From DASRAP01 sp964503275 (GTDB lineage Bacteria; Gemmatimonadota; Gemmatimonadetes; Gemmatimonadales; Gemmatimonadaceae), in contig CAZCZO010000005.1 of NCBI GenBank assembly GCA_964503275.1, positions 101,483 to 165,482 of the forward strand: 64,000 nt of DNA, in the 5' to 3' direction. Below are positions 1-9,056 of the stretch, in pieces; positions within the stretch are counted from its first letter, which is position 1, and each line of letters opens with the position of its first letter. The notes under the pieces are model-generated. The model had not been told where the DNA came from and searched no databases. It saw only the letters and a program-made list of their open reading frames with translations. Position numbers and translations under genes: made by a program.

Positions 1-104
1 TCCGCCGTGCTCGTGCCCGCGCGCCGGGCCAACACCACGGCCGGGAGGAAGCTGACGGTCAAGAGGACCGCGATGATGAACCAGTCGAGTGGGGCGAGCG
101 TCAC
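1..104 (-). CDS. Sodium:solute symporter, N-terminal fragment
   Basis: This is the first 34 codons of a gene that runs off the left edge. The GTG start at 104 is fixed by an in-frame TGA three codons upstream (111-113). The translation starts VTLAPLDWFIIAVLL and continues to an ARRAG-type segment. This matches the first membrane helix and following loop of the sodium:solute symporter (SSS) family, whose members import sugars, amino acids or other solutes with Na+. No Shine-Dalgarno is evident. The substrate cannot be told from this fragment. The gene lies downstream of recG, beyond a hairpin, so it is probably transcribed separately. Confidence 0.6.
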   Translation of the reverse strand, partial: MTLAPLDWFIIAVLLTVSFLPAVVLARRAGTSTA

Positions 105-134
105 AGGCGGTCAGAAGAGTGCGAAGGAGGACCA

Positions 135-173
135 GATCGGGACGCGCGTCCTCCCGGGTGCCGCGTCCCGATC
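135..173 (-). terminator. Hairpin after recG, probable terminator
   Basis: A perfect 12-bp inverted repeat (135-146 with 162-173) flanks a 15-nt loop between the end of recG and the symporter start. No long U tract follows, so intrinsic termination is plausible but unproven. Its position at the end of the long minus-strand run supports the call. Confidence 0.5.
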
Positions 174-243
174 GCGTGAAATGAAGTGGGGGCCACGCGG
201 AGCCGCCAGCGCCCGGCACCGCCGGCCGTCGCCGTGGCGTGCG

Positions 244-2334
244 TCATCCGACGCGGAACAGGTCCAGCGCGCGCTTGTACCGCTCGCGGAGCACCCGGGC
301 GAGCCCTGCATGCTCCGGCCGCTGCAACGCGGGATCCCGACCGAGCAGGGCGGTCGCACTCGTATGCGCGATCTCATTGAGCTCGGCGTCACGCTCCAGC
401 GGATCGGCGATCCGGAACGTGGGCACACCGCTCTGCCGCTCCCCGAACAGATCGCCCATGCCGCGCCGGGCCAGGTCGGCGCGCGCGATCACGAAGCCAT
501 CCTCCGTGTCGACGAACACGCGGAGGCGCTCGGCCGCGTCGGCCCCGACGTCGCCGAGCAGGATGCAGTACGCGCGTTCGGCGCCGCGCCCCACGCGGCC
601 CCGCAGCTGGTGCAACTGCGCGAGCCCGAAGCGCTCCGGATGCTCGATGAGCATCACCGTGGCGTTGGGGACGTCGATGCCGACCTCGATGACCGTCGTG
701 GCCACGAGGACGTCGATCGCGCCATCGCGGAAGCGCCGCATCACGTCATCGCGGGCCGCGGTCTCGAGCCGACCATGCAAGAGCGCCACCCGACGATGCG
801 CGAAGGGGCCGTGCTGCAGGCGCTCGACGTCCTCCGTCGCTGCGGTGAGCGCGTGCTTGTCGCTGGCCTCGATGACCGGATACACGATGTACGCCTGTCG
901 GCCCTGCGCGAGTTGATCCTCGAGGAACGCGTACACCCGCTCGCGGGCCGATGCGGGCCGGAGCGCGGTCGCCACCGGCTGCCGGCCCGGGGGCCGCTCG
1001 TCGAGCACGGAAATGTCGAGATCCCCGTAGGCCGTGAGCGCCAGCGAGCGCGGGATCGGCGTCGCGGTCATCAGCAGGACATCGGGCCGCTCGCCTTTGG
1101 CGCCGAGCGCGGCCCGCGTGTTCACGCCGAACCGGTGCTGCTCATCGATCACGACGAGCCCGAGCTGTGCGAAGGCGGTGGCGTCCACCGCGAGCGCATG
1201 CGTGCCGATCGCGATGACCGGTTCGTGCGAAGCCAGCCGCGTCGCGGCCGCCCGGCGCGCGGCCGCGCCGAGCGAACCGGTGAGCAGCAGCAGCTCGATG
1301 TCCAACGGGGCCAAGAGGCGCGCGAAGGTGCGATGGTGCTGCTCGGCGAGCAACTCGGTGGGGGCCATCACCGCCGTCTGATACCCGTTCTCGGCCGCGA
1401 GCAAGGCCGCGAACATCGCGACGACGGTCTTCCCGGCCCCGACGTCGCCCTGCAGCAGGCGGTGCATGCGGTCGTCGCTGCACATGTCCGCGACGATCTC
1501 GCGGGTCGCCCGCACCTGCGCGCCGGTGAGCGCGAAGGGCAGGCGCTCGCGGAGCTGCGTGGTCAGCCGCCGGTGATTCACGAAGCGGATCCCCGCCCGG
1601 GACTCCCGCGCGAGGACCTTGGCCCGCGCATGCAGGATCTGCACGCAGAGCAGCTCCTCGAAGGCCAGCCGCGCCCGGCCCGCGTGCGCGTCGGCGACGG
1701 AGGTCGGCCGGTGTACGCGGCGCATCGCGTCGGGCAGCGCCGGGACCTGCGCCGCCGCGAGCACGTCGGCGGGGAGGTACTCGTCGAGCAGCGGCAGCAA
1801 CGCGTCCAACTGGCTGTCGATGAGCCCGCGGATGACCTTCACCGGCAGACCGTCCGTGGCGCCGTACACCGAGAGCACGCGCCCGGCCGCCGCGTCGGAC
1901 TCGGTGCCGAGGTTGACCGTCTCGCGCGGCTGCAGCTGCCGGCCGTGGAAGAAGCGCACGGACCCGTTCAGCAGCAGCGTGTCCCCGACCTTGATGACGC
2001 GGTCGAGGAACGGCTGCCCGGGCCACGCGGCCTCGATCATCCCACTCTCGTCGCGCAACACGGCCTGGAAGATGCGCAGGCCCTTGCGCGTGGGCAGGAT
2101 GCCCTTCGAGACCACGACCCCGATGACCGTGCCCTCCGCCCCGACGTCGAGCCGACTGATGGGCGTGACCGTGGTGGCGTCCTCGTAGCGATGCGGGATG
2201 TGCCACAGCAGGTCATGCGCCGTGAAGATCCCGAGCCGGCGGAACGCCTCAGCCCGGGCGGGCCCGACACCCTTGAGGTAGGTGATCGGCGTGTGCAGGG
2301 TCACGCGCGACGGCGTTCCCCGCCCCGCCATCAC
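244..2334 (-). CDS. recG: ATP-dependent DNA helicase RecG
   Basis: RecG is a superfamily 2 helicase that remodels stalled replication forks and branched recombination intermediates. The 696-residue product has the usual RecG length. The N-terminal wedge/OB region includes the helix-hairpin-like ITYLKGVGPARAEAF. Walker A is GDVGAGKT at about 296-303, the DEQH box is at 397-400 followed by RFGV, and the helicase C-terminal domain ends with RGRVGRG. The start is GTG at 2334 or the adjacent ATG at 2331. Both overlap the ftsY stop, so translation is probably coupled. It is the last gene of the run before a hairpin. Confidence 0.96.
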   Translation of the reverse strand: MMAGRGTPSRVTLHTPITYLKGVGPARAEAFRRLGIFTAHDLLWHIPHRYEDATTVTPISRLDVGAEGTVIGVVVSKGILPTRKGLRIFQAVLRDESGMIEAAWPGQPFLDRVIKVGDTLLLNGSVRFFHGRQLQPRETVNLGTESDAAAGRVLSVYGATDGLPVKVIRGLIDSQLDALLPLLDEYLPADVLAAAQVPALPDAMRRVHRPTSVADAHAGRARLAFEELLCVQILHARAKVLARESRAGIRFVNHRRLTTQLRERLPFALTGAQVRATREIVADMCSDDRMHRLLQGDVGAGKTVVAMFAALLAAENGYQTAVMAPTELLAEQHHRTFARLLAPLDIELLLLTGSLGAAARRAAATRLASHEPVIAIGTHALAVDATAFAQLGLVVIDEQHRFGVNTRAALGAKGERPDVLLMTATPIPRSLALTAYGDLDISVLDERPPGRQPVATALRPASARERVYAFLEDQLAQGRQAYIVYPVIEASDKHALTAATEDVERLQHGPFAHRRVALLHGRLETAARDDVMRRFRDGAIDVLVATTVIEVGIDVPNATVMLIEHPERFGLAQLHQLRGRVGRGAERAYCILLGDVGADAAERLRVFVDTEDGFVIARADLARRGMGDLFGERQSGVPTFRIADPLERDAELNEIAHTSATALLGRDPALQRPEHAGLARVLRERYKRALDLFRVG

Positions 2335-3263
2335 GCGGAGACCAGTTCCTCGGCGAAGCGCGCGGCGTCGAATGCTTCGAGATCCGCCGCCTGCTCACCG
2401 CGCCCGATGAACTTGATCGGGACGTCGATCGCTTCGTGCACCGCCACCACGACGCCGCCACGCGCCGTTCCGTCGAGCTTGGTGACGACCACTCCGGTCA
2501 CGGGCACCGCCGCCGAGAAGGCCTTGGCTTGCTGCACCGCGTTCTGACCGATGGTGCCGTCGAGCACCAACAGGGTCTCATGCGGTGCGCCCGGCAAGCG
2601 CTTCTGGATGACGCGCGCGACCTTGCGCAGCTCGTCCATCAGGCCGTCGTTGGTGTGCAGGCGCCCGCTGGTGTCGATGAGGCAGACATCGACGCCCTGC
2701 GCCTCCGCCTGTTCGATCGCCTGGAAGGCCACGGCGGCCGAATCGCCGCCCGGCTGTCCCGCCACGAAGCGCGACCCCGTGCGGTCGGCCCACACGCGCA
2801 GTTGATCGATCGCACCGGCGCGGAAGGTGTCGCCCGCCGCGACCAGGACGGAACGCCCCTCGGCGCGAAAACGCGCGGCGAGCTTGCCGATGCTCGTGGT
2901 CTTGCCCGCCCCGTTGACGCCCACGACGAGGATGACCGTCGGACGGGCAGGACTCGGCTGGAGCGACGGGTCCGCGCGTCCGCTGCGCAGCGCCGCGCGG
3001 ATGCCCTCCGTGAGCGCCTCGCGGAACTCGTCGCCCGTCCGCACGCGGCCCCGTTTGGCCAGCGTCTCGACCTCGGCGACCAAGCGCAGGGTGGTGGGCA
3101 CTCCGAAGTCCGCCTCCAGGAGCAGGGCTTCGAGGGCCTCGAGCGATCCGGTGTCGGGGCCACCTTTGGCCAGCACGGCGACGTCGAGGAGCGCGACGTC
3201 CTTGATGCGTTGCCAGAGCGACTTCTTGGGGAGGTCGGTCGATTTCCGGAAGAGTGCGGCCAT
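2331..3263 (-). CDS. ftsY: Signal recognition particle receptor FtsY
   Basis: FtsY is the membrane-associated SRP receptor GTPase that docks ribosome-nascent chain complexes at the translocon. The 310-residue protein has a short N-terminal region without the long acidic A domain of E. coli, then the NG domain. G1 is GVNGAGKT at about 115-122, followed by DTFRAGAIDQL, DTSGRL and TKLDGTARGG. The ATG at 3263 gives the normal N-terminus (MAALFRK). An in-frame extension to 3473 is arginine-rich and antisense-like, and overlaps the upstream gene. It is translationally coupled to recG. Confidence 0.97.
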   Translation of the reverse strand: MAALFRKSTDLPKKSLWQRIKDVALLDVAVLAKGGPDTGSLEALEALLLEADFGVPTTLRLVAEVETLAKRGRVRTGDEFREALTEGIRAALRSGRADPSLQPSPARPTVILVVGVNGAGKTTSIGKLAARFRAEGRSVLVAAGDTFRAGAIDQLRVWADRTGSRFVAGQPGGDSAAVAFQAIEQAEAQGVDVCLIDTSGRLHTNDGLMDELRKVARVIQKRLPGAPHETLLVLDGTIGQNAVQQAKAFSAAVPVTGVVVTKLDGTARGGVVVAVHEAIDVPIKFIGRGEQAADLEAFDAARFAEELVSA

Positions 3264-3303
3264 CCCTGAAAGATAGGGGGCGGGGCCGCTGGCGGTGATG
3301 CGC

Positions 3304-5106
3304 TCAGCGCAATCCGTGCTGGCGCCGCGCGATCCACTCGACGCAGAGCGTGAGCACCACGCTGACATAGAGCCACCAGAGGTCGCGCGCCGTGTGCCCG
3401 CTGGGGGCCGGTGGCAGCGCCGCCGCCGGTCGGGGCAGCGTCGGCGCGCGACGCGGGAGCCACTCCGCCGCACGGGAGACGACGATGCGTTGCGTCTCGC
3501 CGGCGATGCGCAGCTCGTACTCGCCCGCCTCGAGCGCGTCGCTCACGGCCTCACGCTGCCCCGCGTCGAAGCGCACGGTGAGCGAATCTTCACGGCCGTC
3601 GGGGAGCGCCCGCAGTACACCGCGCACGAGCGAGTCCGCCGTGGTCCCGCGTCGCCAGCGCAGCGGCTCACCCGCCCGGACGACCGAGGCGGCGAGCCCC
3701 ACCGCGCGTCGCTCATCGCCCCGCGCTGCCGCGTGCTCGAACACGGCGCCCCAGAGACTGCGATGGGCGTCGGCGAGGGCCGCGCCACGCACCGCCCAGC
3801 GCCAGGTGCCCGCGGCCGCCATCGTGATCACGCGGCGCGGGGCGTCGTCCCCGACGATCGCCGCGCGGATCTCGGCGCTCCGCGCTCCGCGTGCGGTCAG
3901 CGCGGTCCATTGGCCGGTCGGCGACGCCGCGAGCTCGAGCGGAGGGAGCGAATCCCACGCGACGCCGGACTCGCCGAGCGACAGCGGCGAGCGGGGCGTC
4001 GCGGCGACATACCACTCATCGCTGGCTGCGGCCGGGAGCGCCGGGATCAGGGTCAAGGCCCCGCGGGTGACCGCGCGCGGCGCCCCGAAGATGGCCGTGT
4101 CGCCGTGCAACACCACGAAGGGTGCCGCTGCCACCGCCTCGCGCACGGCGGACTCGGTGATACGCGCCAGTCCGGGCTCCACGCGCCACTGCCCCGGCGC
4201 GACCCGCAGATACGTGCGCACCGGGATGCCCACGGTGCCACGCAGGACCGCGAGCGCATAGCGCAGGTCTTGATCCGGGGCGGTGCTGACCGCGACGCCG
4301 AGCGGAACGCGGGACACCTCGAGGACGGCCGCCAGGGTGTCGTTGCGCGGTTCGGCGTCGCCTGGCGCGCGAACGGCCGCGCGGAGGATGCGCTGGGCCG
4401 GCCCCACAGCGGCTGGCGACACGACCGCGCGCAGCTCGTGCTCCCCCCATGCGTCCAGTGCCGGGACATCGAGCGTGCGCAGCGGCTCGCCGTCGAGCGT
4501 GATCTGCATCGTGGCGGCGCGCGCGCCAGCGCCGCCCGCCAGGAGCCGTACCACGATCTCGAGCGAGTCGCCCGCGACGACTGCGGCCGGCGCCTCGAGC
4601 CCGCGCACTGCGAGGTCCGGCAGCGGCGGGGCCGGCCGCACATCGACGATCGAGCCCGCCGGCAGCGCGGCCAGACGCTCGGGATCGTCGAGCTCGCCGT
4701 CCGTGAAGAGGTGCACCGGTCGTCCGGTCCCGAGCGTGCGATCGACGAGGGGACCCAGCCGCGACCGCGCGTCGCTGGGCACGACCGTTCCCACGGCAGG
4801 GCGCAGCGATGCCCCCCAGAGCCACAGCGTGTCGCGCCCGGCGGCGCGCGCCGCGGCGCTGCGGGCAGCCTCGAAGGCGGTGTCGGCGCGGGCCCGCTGC
4901 CACGACGCCGACACATCGAGCGCCACGAGCGGATCGACCCGCTGCGGTGGCCCGACGGGGACATCGAGCAACAAGGCCAGTGCCCCCACCAGCGTCAGGA
5001 AGCGCGCGATGGCGGCGATACGCCAGGCCCACGCCCGGGACAGACCGGGGTAGCTGAGTCCGGTGAGGATCGCGCTGAGCATCAGCGCGAGAGTGAGCCG
5101 ACTCAC
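3304..5106 (-). CDS. Membrane protein with VWA-like MIDAS motif
   Basis: The function of this 600-residue protein is unknown. Two hydrophobic segments lie near the N-terminus (about residues 5-22 and 32-48), and a further one near the C-terminus before WIARRQHGLR. After the second helix comes LVALDVSASW, a DxSxS metal-binding (MIDAS) motif typical of von Willebrand factor A domains, followed by FTDGELDD. The layout resembles BatA/BatB-like or aerotolerance-type membrane proteins, with a long periplasmic middle. The GTG start at 5106 lies 30 nt after the M23 gene, so they are probably co-transcribed. It may act in the envelope, but only its place after the dcw cluster suggests this. Confidence 0.6.
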   Translation of the reverse strand: MSRLTLALMLSAILTGLSYPGLSRAWAWRIAAIARFLTLVGALALLLDVPVGPPQRVDPLVALDVSASWQRARADTAFEAARSAAARAAGRDTLWLWGASLRPAVGTVVPSDARSRLGPLVDRTLGTGRPVHLFTDGELDDPERLAALPAGSIVDVRPAPPLPDLAVRGLEAPAAVVAGDSLEIVVRLLAGGAGARAATMQITLDGEPLRTLDVPALDAWGEHELRAVVSPAAVGPAQRILRAAVRAPGDAEPRNDTLAAVLEVSRVPLGVAVSTAPDQDLRYALAVLRGTVGIPVRTYLRVAPGQWRVEPGLARITESAVREAVAAAPFVVLHGDTAIFGAPRAVTRGALTLIPALPAAASDEWYVAATPRSPLSLGESGVAWDSLPPLELAASPTGQWTALTARGARSAEIRAAIVGDDAPRRVITMAAAGTWRWAVRGAALADAHRSLWGAVFEHAAARGDERRAVGLAASVVRAGEPLRWRRGTTADSLVRGVLRALPDGREDSLTVRFDAGQREAVSDALEAGEYELRIAGETQRIVVSRAAEWLPRRAPTLPRPAAALPPAPSGHTARDLWWLYVSVVLTLCVEWIARRQHGLR

Positions 5107-5136
5107 GGCGCGGCGGCGCGGCGCGCGGGCGGGCGG

Positions 5137-6402
5137 CTAGTTGGCGCGGACCAGCGCCGACGCGATCCCAGCGGTGCTCCGGCCCATCGACAGCATGAGG
5201 TCGTCGCGGCGACGCGCGAACTCGGCGGCGTACTTGGTCGGGAGCGGCGTCCCGTCGGTCGTGCGCAGCACGCGGCGCGGGTCGTTCGGCTTGCCGTTCA
5301 CCAGCACCTCGAAGTGCAGATGTGGCCCCGTGGCGAGTCCGGTGGAACCGACGTACCCGATCTCCTCGCCCATGCGCACCGCCGTGCCCGCGCGGATGCC
5401 CTTGGCGAAGCGGCTCAGGTGCGCATAGCGGGTGACGATGCGGTTGGCGTGTTCGACGTCGATGACGTTGCCGTAGCCGCTGTTGAAGGTCGCGCGGATG
5501 ACCCGCCCGTCGCCGATCGCACGGACCGGCGTGCCGGTGCTGGCGGCGTAGTCCGTGCCGTTGTGCATCCGGATGCGATTGAGGATCGGATGCCGACGCG
5601 AGCCGAAGTTCGACGAGATGCGCCGGAACTGGACGGGGTTCTGCAGGAACTGCGTGGCCAGCGAGCGGCCGTTCGCGTCGTAGTACTTGGGGCGGCCCTC
5701 GGCGTCCGGGAAGTACACGGCGTCGATCGGCTTGCCGCCGACGAAGAGCGAGGCCGCGAGCACCCGCCCGACCTTGATGGTGTTCTCGGGTCCGACCGAG
5801 CGCTCGACGAGCGCATAGACGGAGTCGCCCGGCTGCAGGTCGCGCGACATATCGACGCGGTGCTCGAAGACATCGGCGAAGTTGGACGCGAGGTCGATGC
5901 TCGCATTGCCCGGGAAGGCGTCCGGGGCCGCCGCGGCCATCGCCTGGTAGAGCGTGCGCTCGACGGCGCCATGCACGACGACCGTGTCGGTGGTCCACGG
6001 GAGCCGCTCCTCGCGCGCGACCCAGGTGCCGGTAGAGTCGCGCTCCACGTGCAAGCGGTGGTCGATCGCGAGCTTGATGGCGATCCGATGCGCGGCGCCA
6101 GCCGCGTCGTCGCCATGGAACTCGACGGCCATGCCGGCCGGCAGACGCCGCGGGTTGAGCATGGGCGCGACCGCGAGGATCTCGCGGGTCTCGCTGGCCG
6201 TCAGGCCACCGCGCTGGAGCAGGACGTCGAGCGTCTCGCCTCTCGCGAGGGTGTCGGGACGCCGCCACGCGAGGACGGCCCGCGCGGACTCATCAAGGAG
6301 TTCGCCGGGCCGAGGGGCGTCGGGGACATCACGATTGACCGCGTACCAGCCGATCAACGCCGCACCCGCAAAGAATGCGGCACGGATCAGGCGCGGGCTC
6401 AA
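5137..6402 (-). CDS. M23 family peptidoglycan endopeptidase
   Basis: This is a probable zinc peptidase that cuts peptidoglycan cross-links in the periplasm. It has an N-terminal membrane anchor (about 6-21), an OapA/LysM-like middle, and a C-terminal M23 domain. Candidate zinc ligands are H280 and D284 in HNGTDYAA and H363 in HLHFEV, so the site looks intact. The start is a TTG at 6402 that forms a TTGA overlap with the ftsZ stop. A GGAGA lies 8 nt before it within the end of ftsZ, which supports this rare start. Placement directly after ftsZ suggests a role in septal wall splitting. Confidence 0.85.
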   Translation of the reverse strand: MSPRLIRAAFFAGAALIGWYAVNRDVPDAPRPGELLDESARAVLAWRRPDTLARGETLDVLLQRGGLTASETREILAVAPMLNPRRLPAGMAVEFHGDDAAGAAHRIAIKLAIDHRLHVERDSTGTWVAREERLPWTTDTVVVHGAVERTLYQAMAAAAPDAFPGNASIDLASNFADVFEHRVDMSRDLQPGDSVYALVERSVGPENTIKVGRVLAASLFVGGKPIDAVYFPDAEGRPKYYDANGRSLATQFLQNPVQFRRISSNFGSRRHPILNRIRMHNGTDYAASTGTPVRAIGDGRVIRATFNSGYGNVIDVEHANRIVTRYAHLSRFAKGIRAGTAVRMGEEIGYVGSTGLATGPHLHFEVLVNGKPNDPRRVLRTTDGTPLPTKYAAEFARRRDDLMLSMGRSTAGIASALVRAN

Positions 6403-7580
6403 TCCATCTGTCTCCGAATGAAGGTCGGGATCTCCATGTCACTAAGATCGGACATCGGGCGCGCCGGGCGCAATGGCCGCTCGGCGGCGGGGGCCGCGGC
6501 GGGCCGCGCCGGGCGGGGCGGCAGCGGGGCCACCGAGGCGCTGCGGGCGGCGCGATCGACCGGGAGCGGGATGACCGGGGCGCCGCGACTCGGGGTCTCG
6601 ACGGGCGCGGTCACCGCGTCGCGCAGGTCGAAGCCGGTCGCGATCACCGTCACGCGGATCTCGCCCTGCATGGCCGGCTCGGGGACCGCGCCGAAGATGA
6701 TCTCCGACTCATCGCCCACCGCGTCCTTGATGATGTCCGAGATCAGCGTGACCTCGCCCAAGGTCATGTCGCTGCCCCCCGTGATGTTCAGCAGCACACC
6801 ACGGGCGCCCGCGATGGAGACGTTGTCGAGCAGGGGCGACGAGATCGCGGACTGCGCGGCGTCGAGCCCGCGGTTCTCCCCGCGGCCGATGCCCGTGCCC
6901 ATGATCGCCGAGCCCCCGTCCTGCATCACGGTGCGCACGTCCGCGAAGTCCACGTTGACGAGGCCCGTCACCGAGATCACGCTCGAGATGCCCTGCGTGG
7001 CATGCAGCAGGACCTCGTCGGCCTTCTTGAGCGCGTCCTGGAAGGGGATGCCCTTGCCCACCACCGCGAGCAGCCGCTCGTTGGGCACGACGATCATCGT
7101 GTCCACGAACTTGCGCATCTCGGCGATCCCCGACTCGGCCTGCCGCATGCGCTTGCGCCCCTCGAACAAGAAGGGCTTCGTCACGATGCCGACCGTCAGC
7201 GCGCCGACCTCCCGCGCGAGTTCGGCGACGATCGGCGCCGCCCCCGTCCCCGTCCCGCCGCCCATGCCGCAGGTCACGAACACGAGGTCGCTGCCCTGCA
7301 ACGCCTTCAGCACCTCGTCGCGGTTCTCCTCGATGGCCTGTCGGCCGATCTCGGGGCGCGCCCCCGCGCCCAACCCGCGGGTGAGCTTCTTGCCGATCTG
7401 GATCTTCACGTCGGACTTCGACGACAGCAGTGCCTGCGCGTCCGTGTTCACCGAGATGAACTCGACGCCGACCAGCTGCTCCTCGATCATTCGATTGACG
7501 GCGTTCCCGCCACCCCCGCCGATGCCCACCACCTTCATGCGGGCGTTCTGCGTCGCGGTCTCCTCGAATTCGAAGATCAT
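6399..7580 (-). CDS. ftsZ: Cell division GTPase FtsZ
   Basis: FtsZ is the tubulin-like GTPase that polymerises into the Z ring. The 393-residue protein shows the tubulin signature GGGTGTG at about 107-113 and the T1 loop GIGGGGGNAVNRM near 19-31. A Pro/Ala/Arg-rich linker leads to a C-terminal conserved peptide ending IPTFIRRQMD, the usual docking site for FtsA and other partners. The ATG at 7580 is chosen because upstream in-frame residues do not match the family. It is separated from ftsA by 192 bp, unlike the overlapped genes upstream, so it may have its own promoter there. Confidence 0.98.
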   Translation of the reverse strand: MIFEFEETATQNARMKVVGIGGGGGNAVNRMIEEQLVGVEFISVNTDAQALLSSKSDVKIQIGKKLTRGLGAGARPEIGRQAIEENRDEVLKALQGSDLVFVTCGMGGGTGTGAAPIVAELAREVGALTVGIVTKPFLFEGRKRMRQAESGIAEMRKFVDTMIVVPNERLLAVVGKGIPFQDALKKADEVLLHATQGISSVISVTGLVNVDFADVRTVMQDGGSAIMGTGIGRGENRGLDAAQSAISSPLLDNVSIAGARGVLLNITGGSDMTLGEVTLISDIIKDAVGDESEIIFGAVPEPAMQGEIRVTVIATGFDLRDAVTAPVETPSRGAPVIPLPVDRAARSASVAPLPPRPARPAAAPAAERPLRPARPMSDLSDMEIPTFIRRQMD

Positions 7581-7772
7581 GGTCACAAGGGCTCCACCGG
7601 CCGAGAGGGATGCACGAAACGTAATGCCGCGTTCGCACACGGACTACGTGGTGCAGACGACTGAGGGGCCCAGAGGGAACACCACCCGATTGCCCACACC
7701 GCGCCGCGGAGGATCACGTTTGTGATACCGCCGCCGCCCCCCGCACACGCCGAGCGCGGACGGCCCCCGCGC
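7581..7772 (-). promoter_or_regulatory. ftsA-ftsZ intergenic region with a palindrome
   Basis: This is the only sizeable gap inside the division gene run (192 bp). It holds a perfect interrupted palindrome, ATCAC-GTTT-GTGAT, at 7713-7726, which could be an operator. No convincing -10/-35 pair could be assigned by eye. A separate ftsZ promoter here would fit the general need for extra FtsZ. Confidence 0.35.
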
Positions 7773-9056
7773 CTAGAAGAAATCCTGCAACCAGGTCTTC
7801 ACGCGCTGTCCCAGCTCGTCGACCTTCGGCACGCTCAACGCGCTGCGCGACCTGACGTCACCGGTCAGCCGGCGCCCGCCGGCACTGACGGCCCCGAGCG
7901 CCACGCGGCCCCCGCCGTACTGCGCCAAGCCGACGACCGTCGCGAAGCGCGGCGCCTCGACCGAATCCGTCAGGCCACCGATGTTCTCGGCGGGATACCC
8001 CACCCGCGCCCCGATCCCGAAGACGTCCACCGCCAGCTCGGCCATGCCCGGCATCGCGGCCGCCCCGCCGGTCAGCACGACGCCCGCGCTGAGCTTGCCA
8101 CGGAAGCCGGCCGATTCGATCTCGCGCAGCACCAGCTCGAAGACCTCTTCGGTGCGCTGATGGATGATGTGCGCGAGCAGCTCACGCGGGATCTGCCGGT
8201 CGCCTTGCGCGACCGTGCTCGGCAGCTGGATGGTCTCGCCGTCGGGCACGAGGCGCTCGTAGGCGCAGCCGAAGCGCTCCTTGAGCCGGTCGGCCTCCGC
8301 CTGCGTGACACCGAGCCCGTGGACGATATCGTTGGTCACGTGGGATCCCCCGAAGGGCACCGTCCCGAGGTGCCGGATCTTGCCCTCGTGGAAGACCGCG
8401 ATGTCGGTGGTCCCCGCCCCCATCTCCAGCAGGAGCACGCCGAGTTCCTTTTCGTCCTCGGTCAGCACGCACAGCGCCGACGCGAGGGGTTCCAGCACCA
8501 GCTCACGCACCTTGTAGCCCGCGCGTTCGACGGCGCGGCGCAGGTTCATGGCGGGCGAGGCGCCGATCGTGACCAGGTACATCTCGGTCTCGAGCCGCGT
8601 GCCGATCATCCCGAGCGGGTCGCGGATGCCGAGGTTGCGATCGACGGTGTACTCCTGCGGGATCGCGTGGATCAGTTCGCGGTCCTGGGGGATCGCCTGC
8701 GCGCGGGCCACCTGATTCGCGCGTTCGATGTCGGCGCGCGTGATCTCGGCGCCGTTCACCGAGGCGATGCCCTTCGAGGTCATCGCCTGCACGTGTTCGC
8801 CGGCGATGCCCGCGTACACCTCACCGACCTTCGCGCCGGCCATCTGCTCGGCATCGTGCAGGGCCTTGGCGATGGACCGCGTCGTCTCCTCGATGTCCGC
8901 GACCACGCCGCGGCGCAGGCCGGTGGTCCGCGCCTGTCCCACCCCGAGGATCTTGATGGTCGGATGCTTGGGGAAGTCGCCGACGACCTCCGCCACCACG
9001 GCGGTTGTCTTGGCCGATCCGATGTCCAGCCCTGCTACAAGACGGTCTTCTCTCAT
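7773..9056 (-). CDS. ftsA: Cell division protein FtsA
   Basis: FtsA is the actin-fold ATPase that tethers FtsZ filaments to the membrane and recruits later division proteins. The 427-residue protein has the phosphate-1 motif GLDIGSAKTTAVV near 9-21, the phosphate-2 motif GAGTTDIAVF near the middle, and an adenosine motif VVLTGGAAAMPG. The C-terminus ends VKTWLQDFF, an amphipathic membrane-targeting helix. The ATG at 9056 overlaps the ftsQ stop by ATGA. Confidence 0.97.
   Translation of the reverse strand: MREDRLVAGLDIGSAKTTAVVAEVVGDFPKHPTIKILGVGQARTTGLRRGVVADIEETTRSIAKALHDAEQMAGAKVGEVYAGIAGEHVQAMTSKGIASVNGAEITRADIERANQVARAQAIPQDRELIHAIPQEYTVDRNLGIRDPLGMIGTRLETEMYLVTIGASPAMNLRRAVERAGYKVRELVLEPLASALCVLTEDEKELGVLLLEMGAGTTDIAVFHEGKIRHLGTVPFGGSHVTNDIVHGLGVTQAEADRLKERFGCAYERLVPDGETIQLPSTVAQGDRQIPRELLAHIIHQRTEEVFELVLREIESAGFRGKLSAGVVLTGGAAAMPGMAELAVDVFGIGARVGYPAENIGGLTDSVEAPRFATVVGLAQYGGGRVALGAVSAGGRRLTGDVRSRSALSVPKVDELGQRVKTWLQDFF

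Noticed and set aside
7..2547. Long plus-strand open frame (846 codons) opposite recG and ftsY
   Set aside because: Its translation is rich in Arg, His, Ala and Gly with no recognisable domain, and the opposite strand encodes clear RecG and FtsY. It is a high-G+C antisense shadow.
3295..7725. Plus-strand open frame of 1476 codons
   Set aside because: It lies opposite the VWA-like, M23 and ftsZ genes and shows the Arg/His/Ala bias of antisense frames; no family resemblance.
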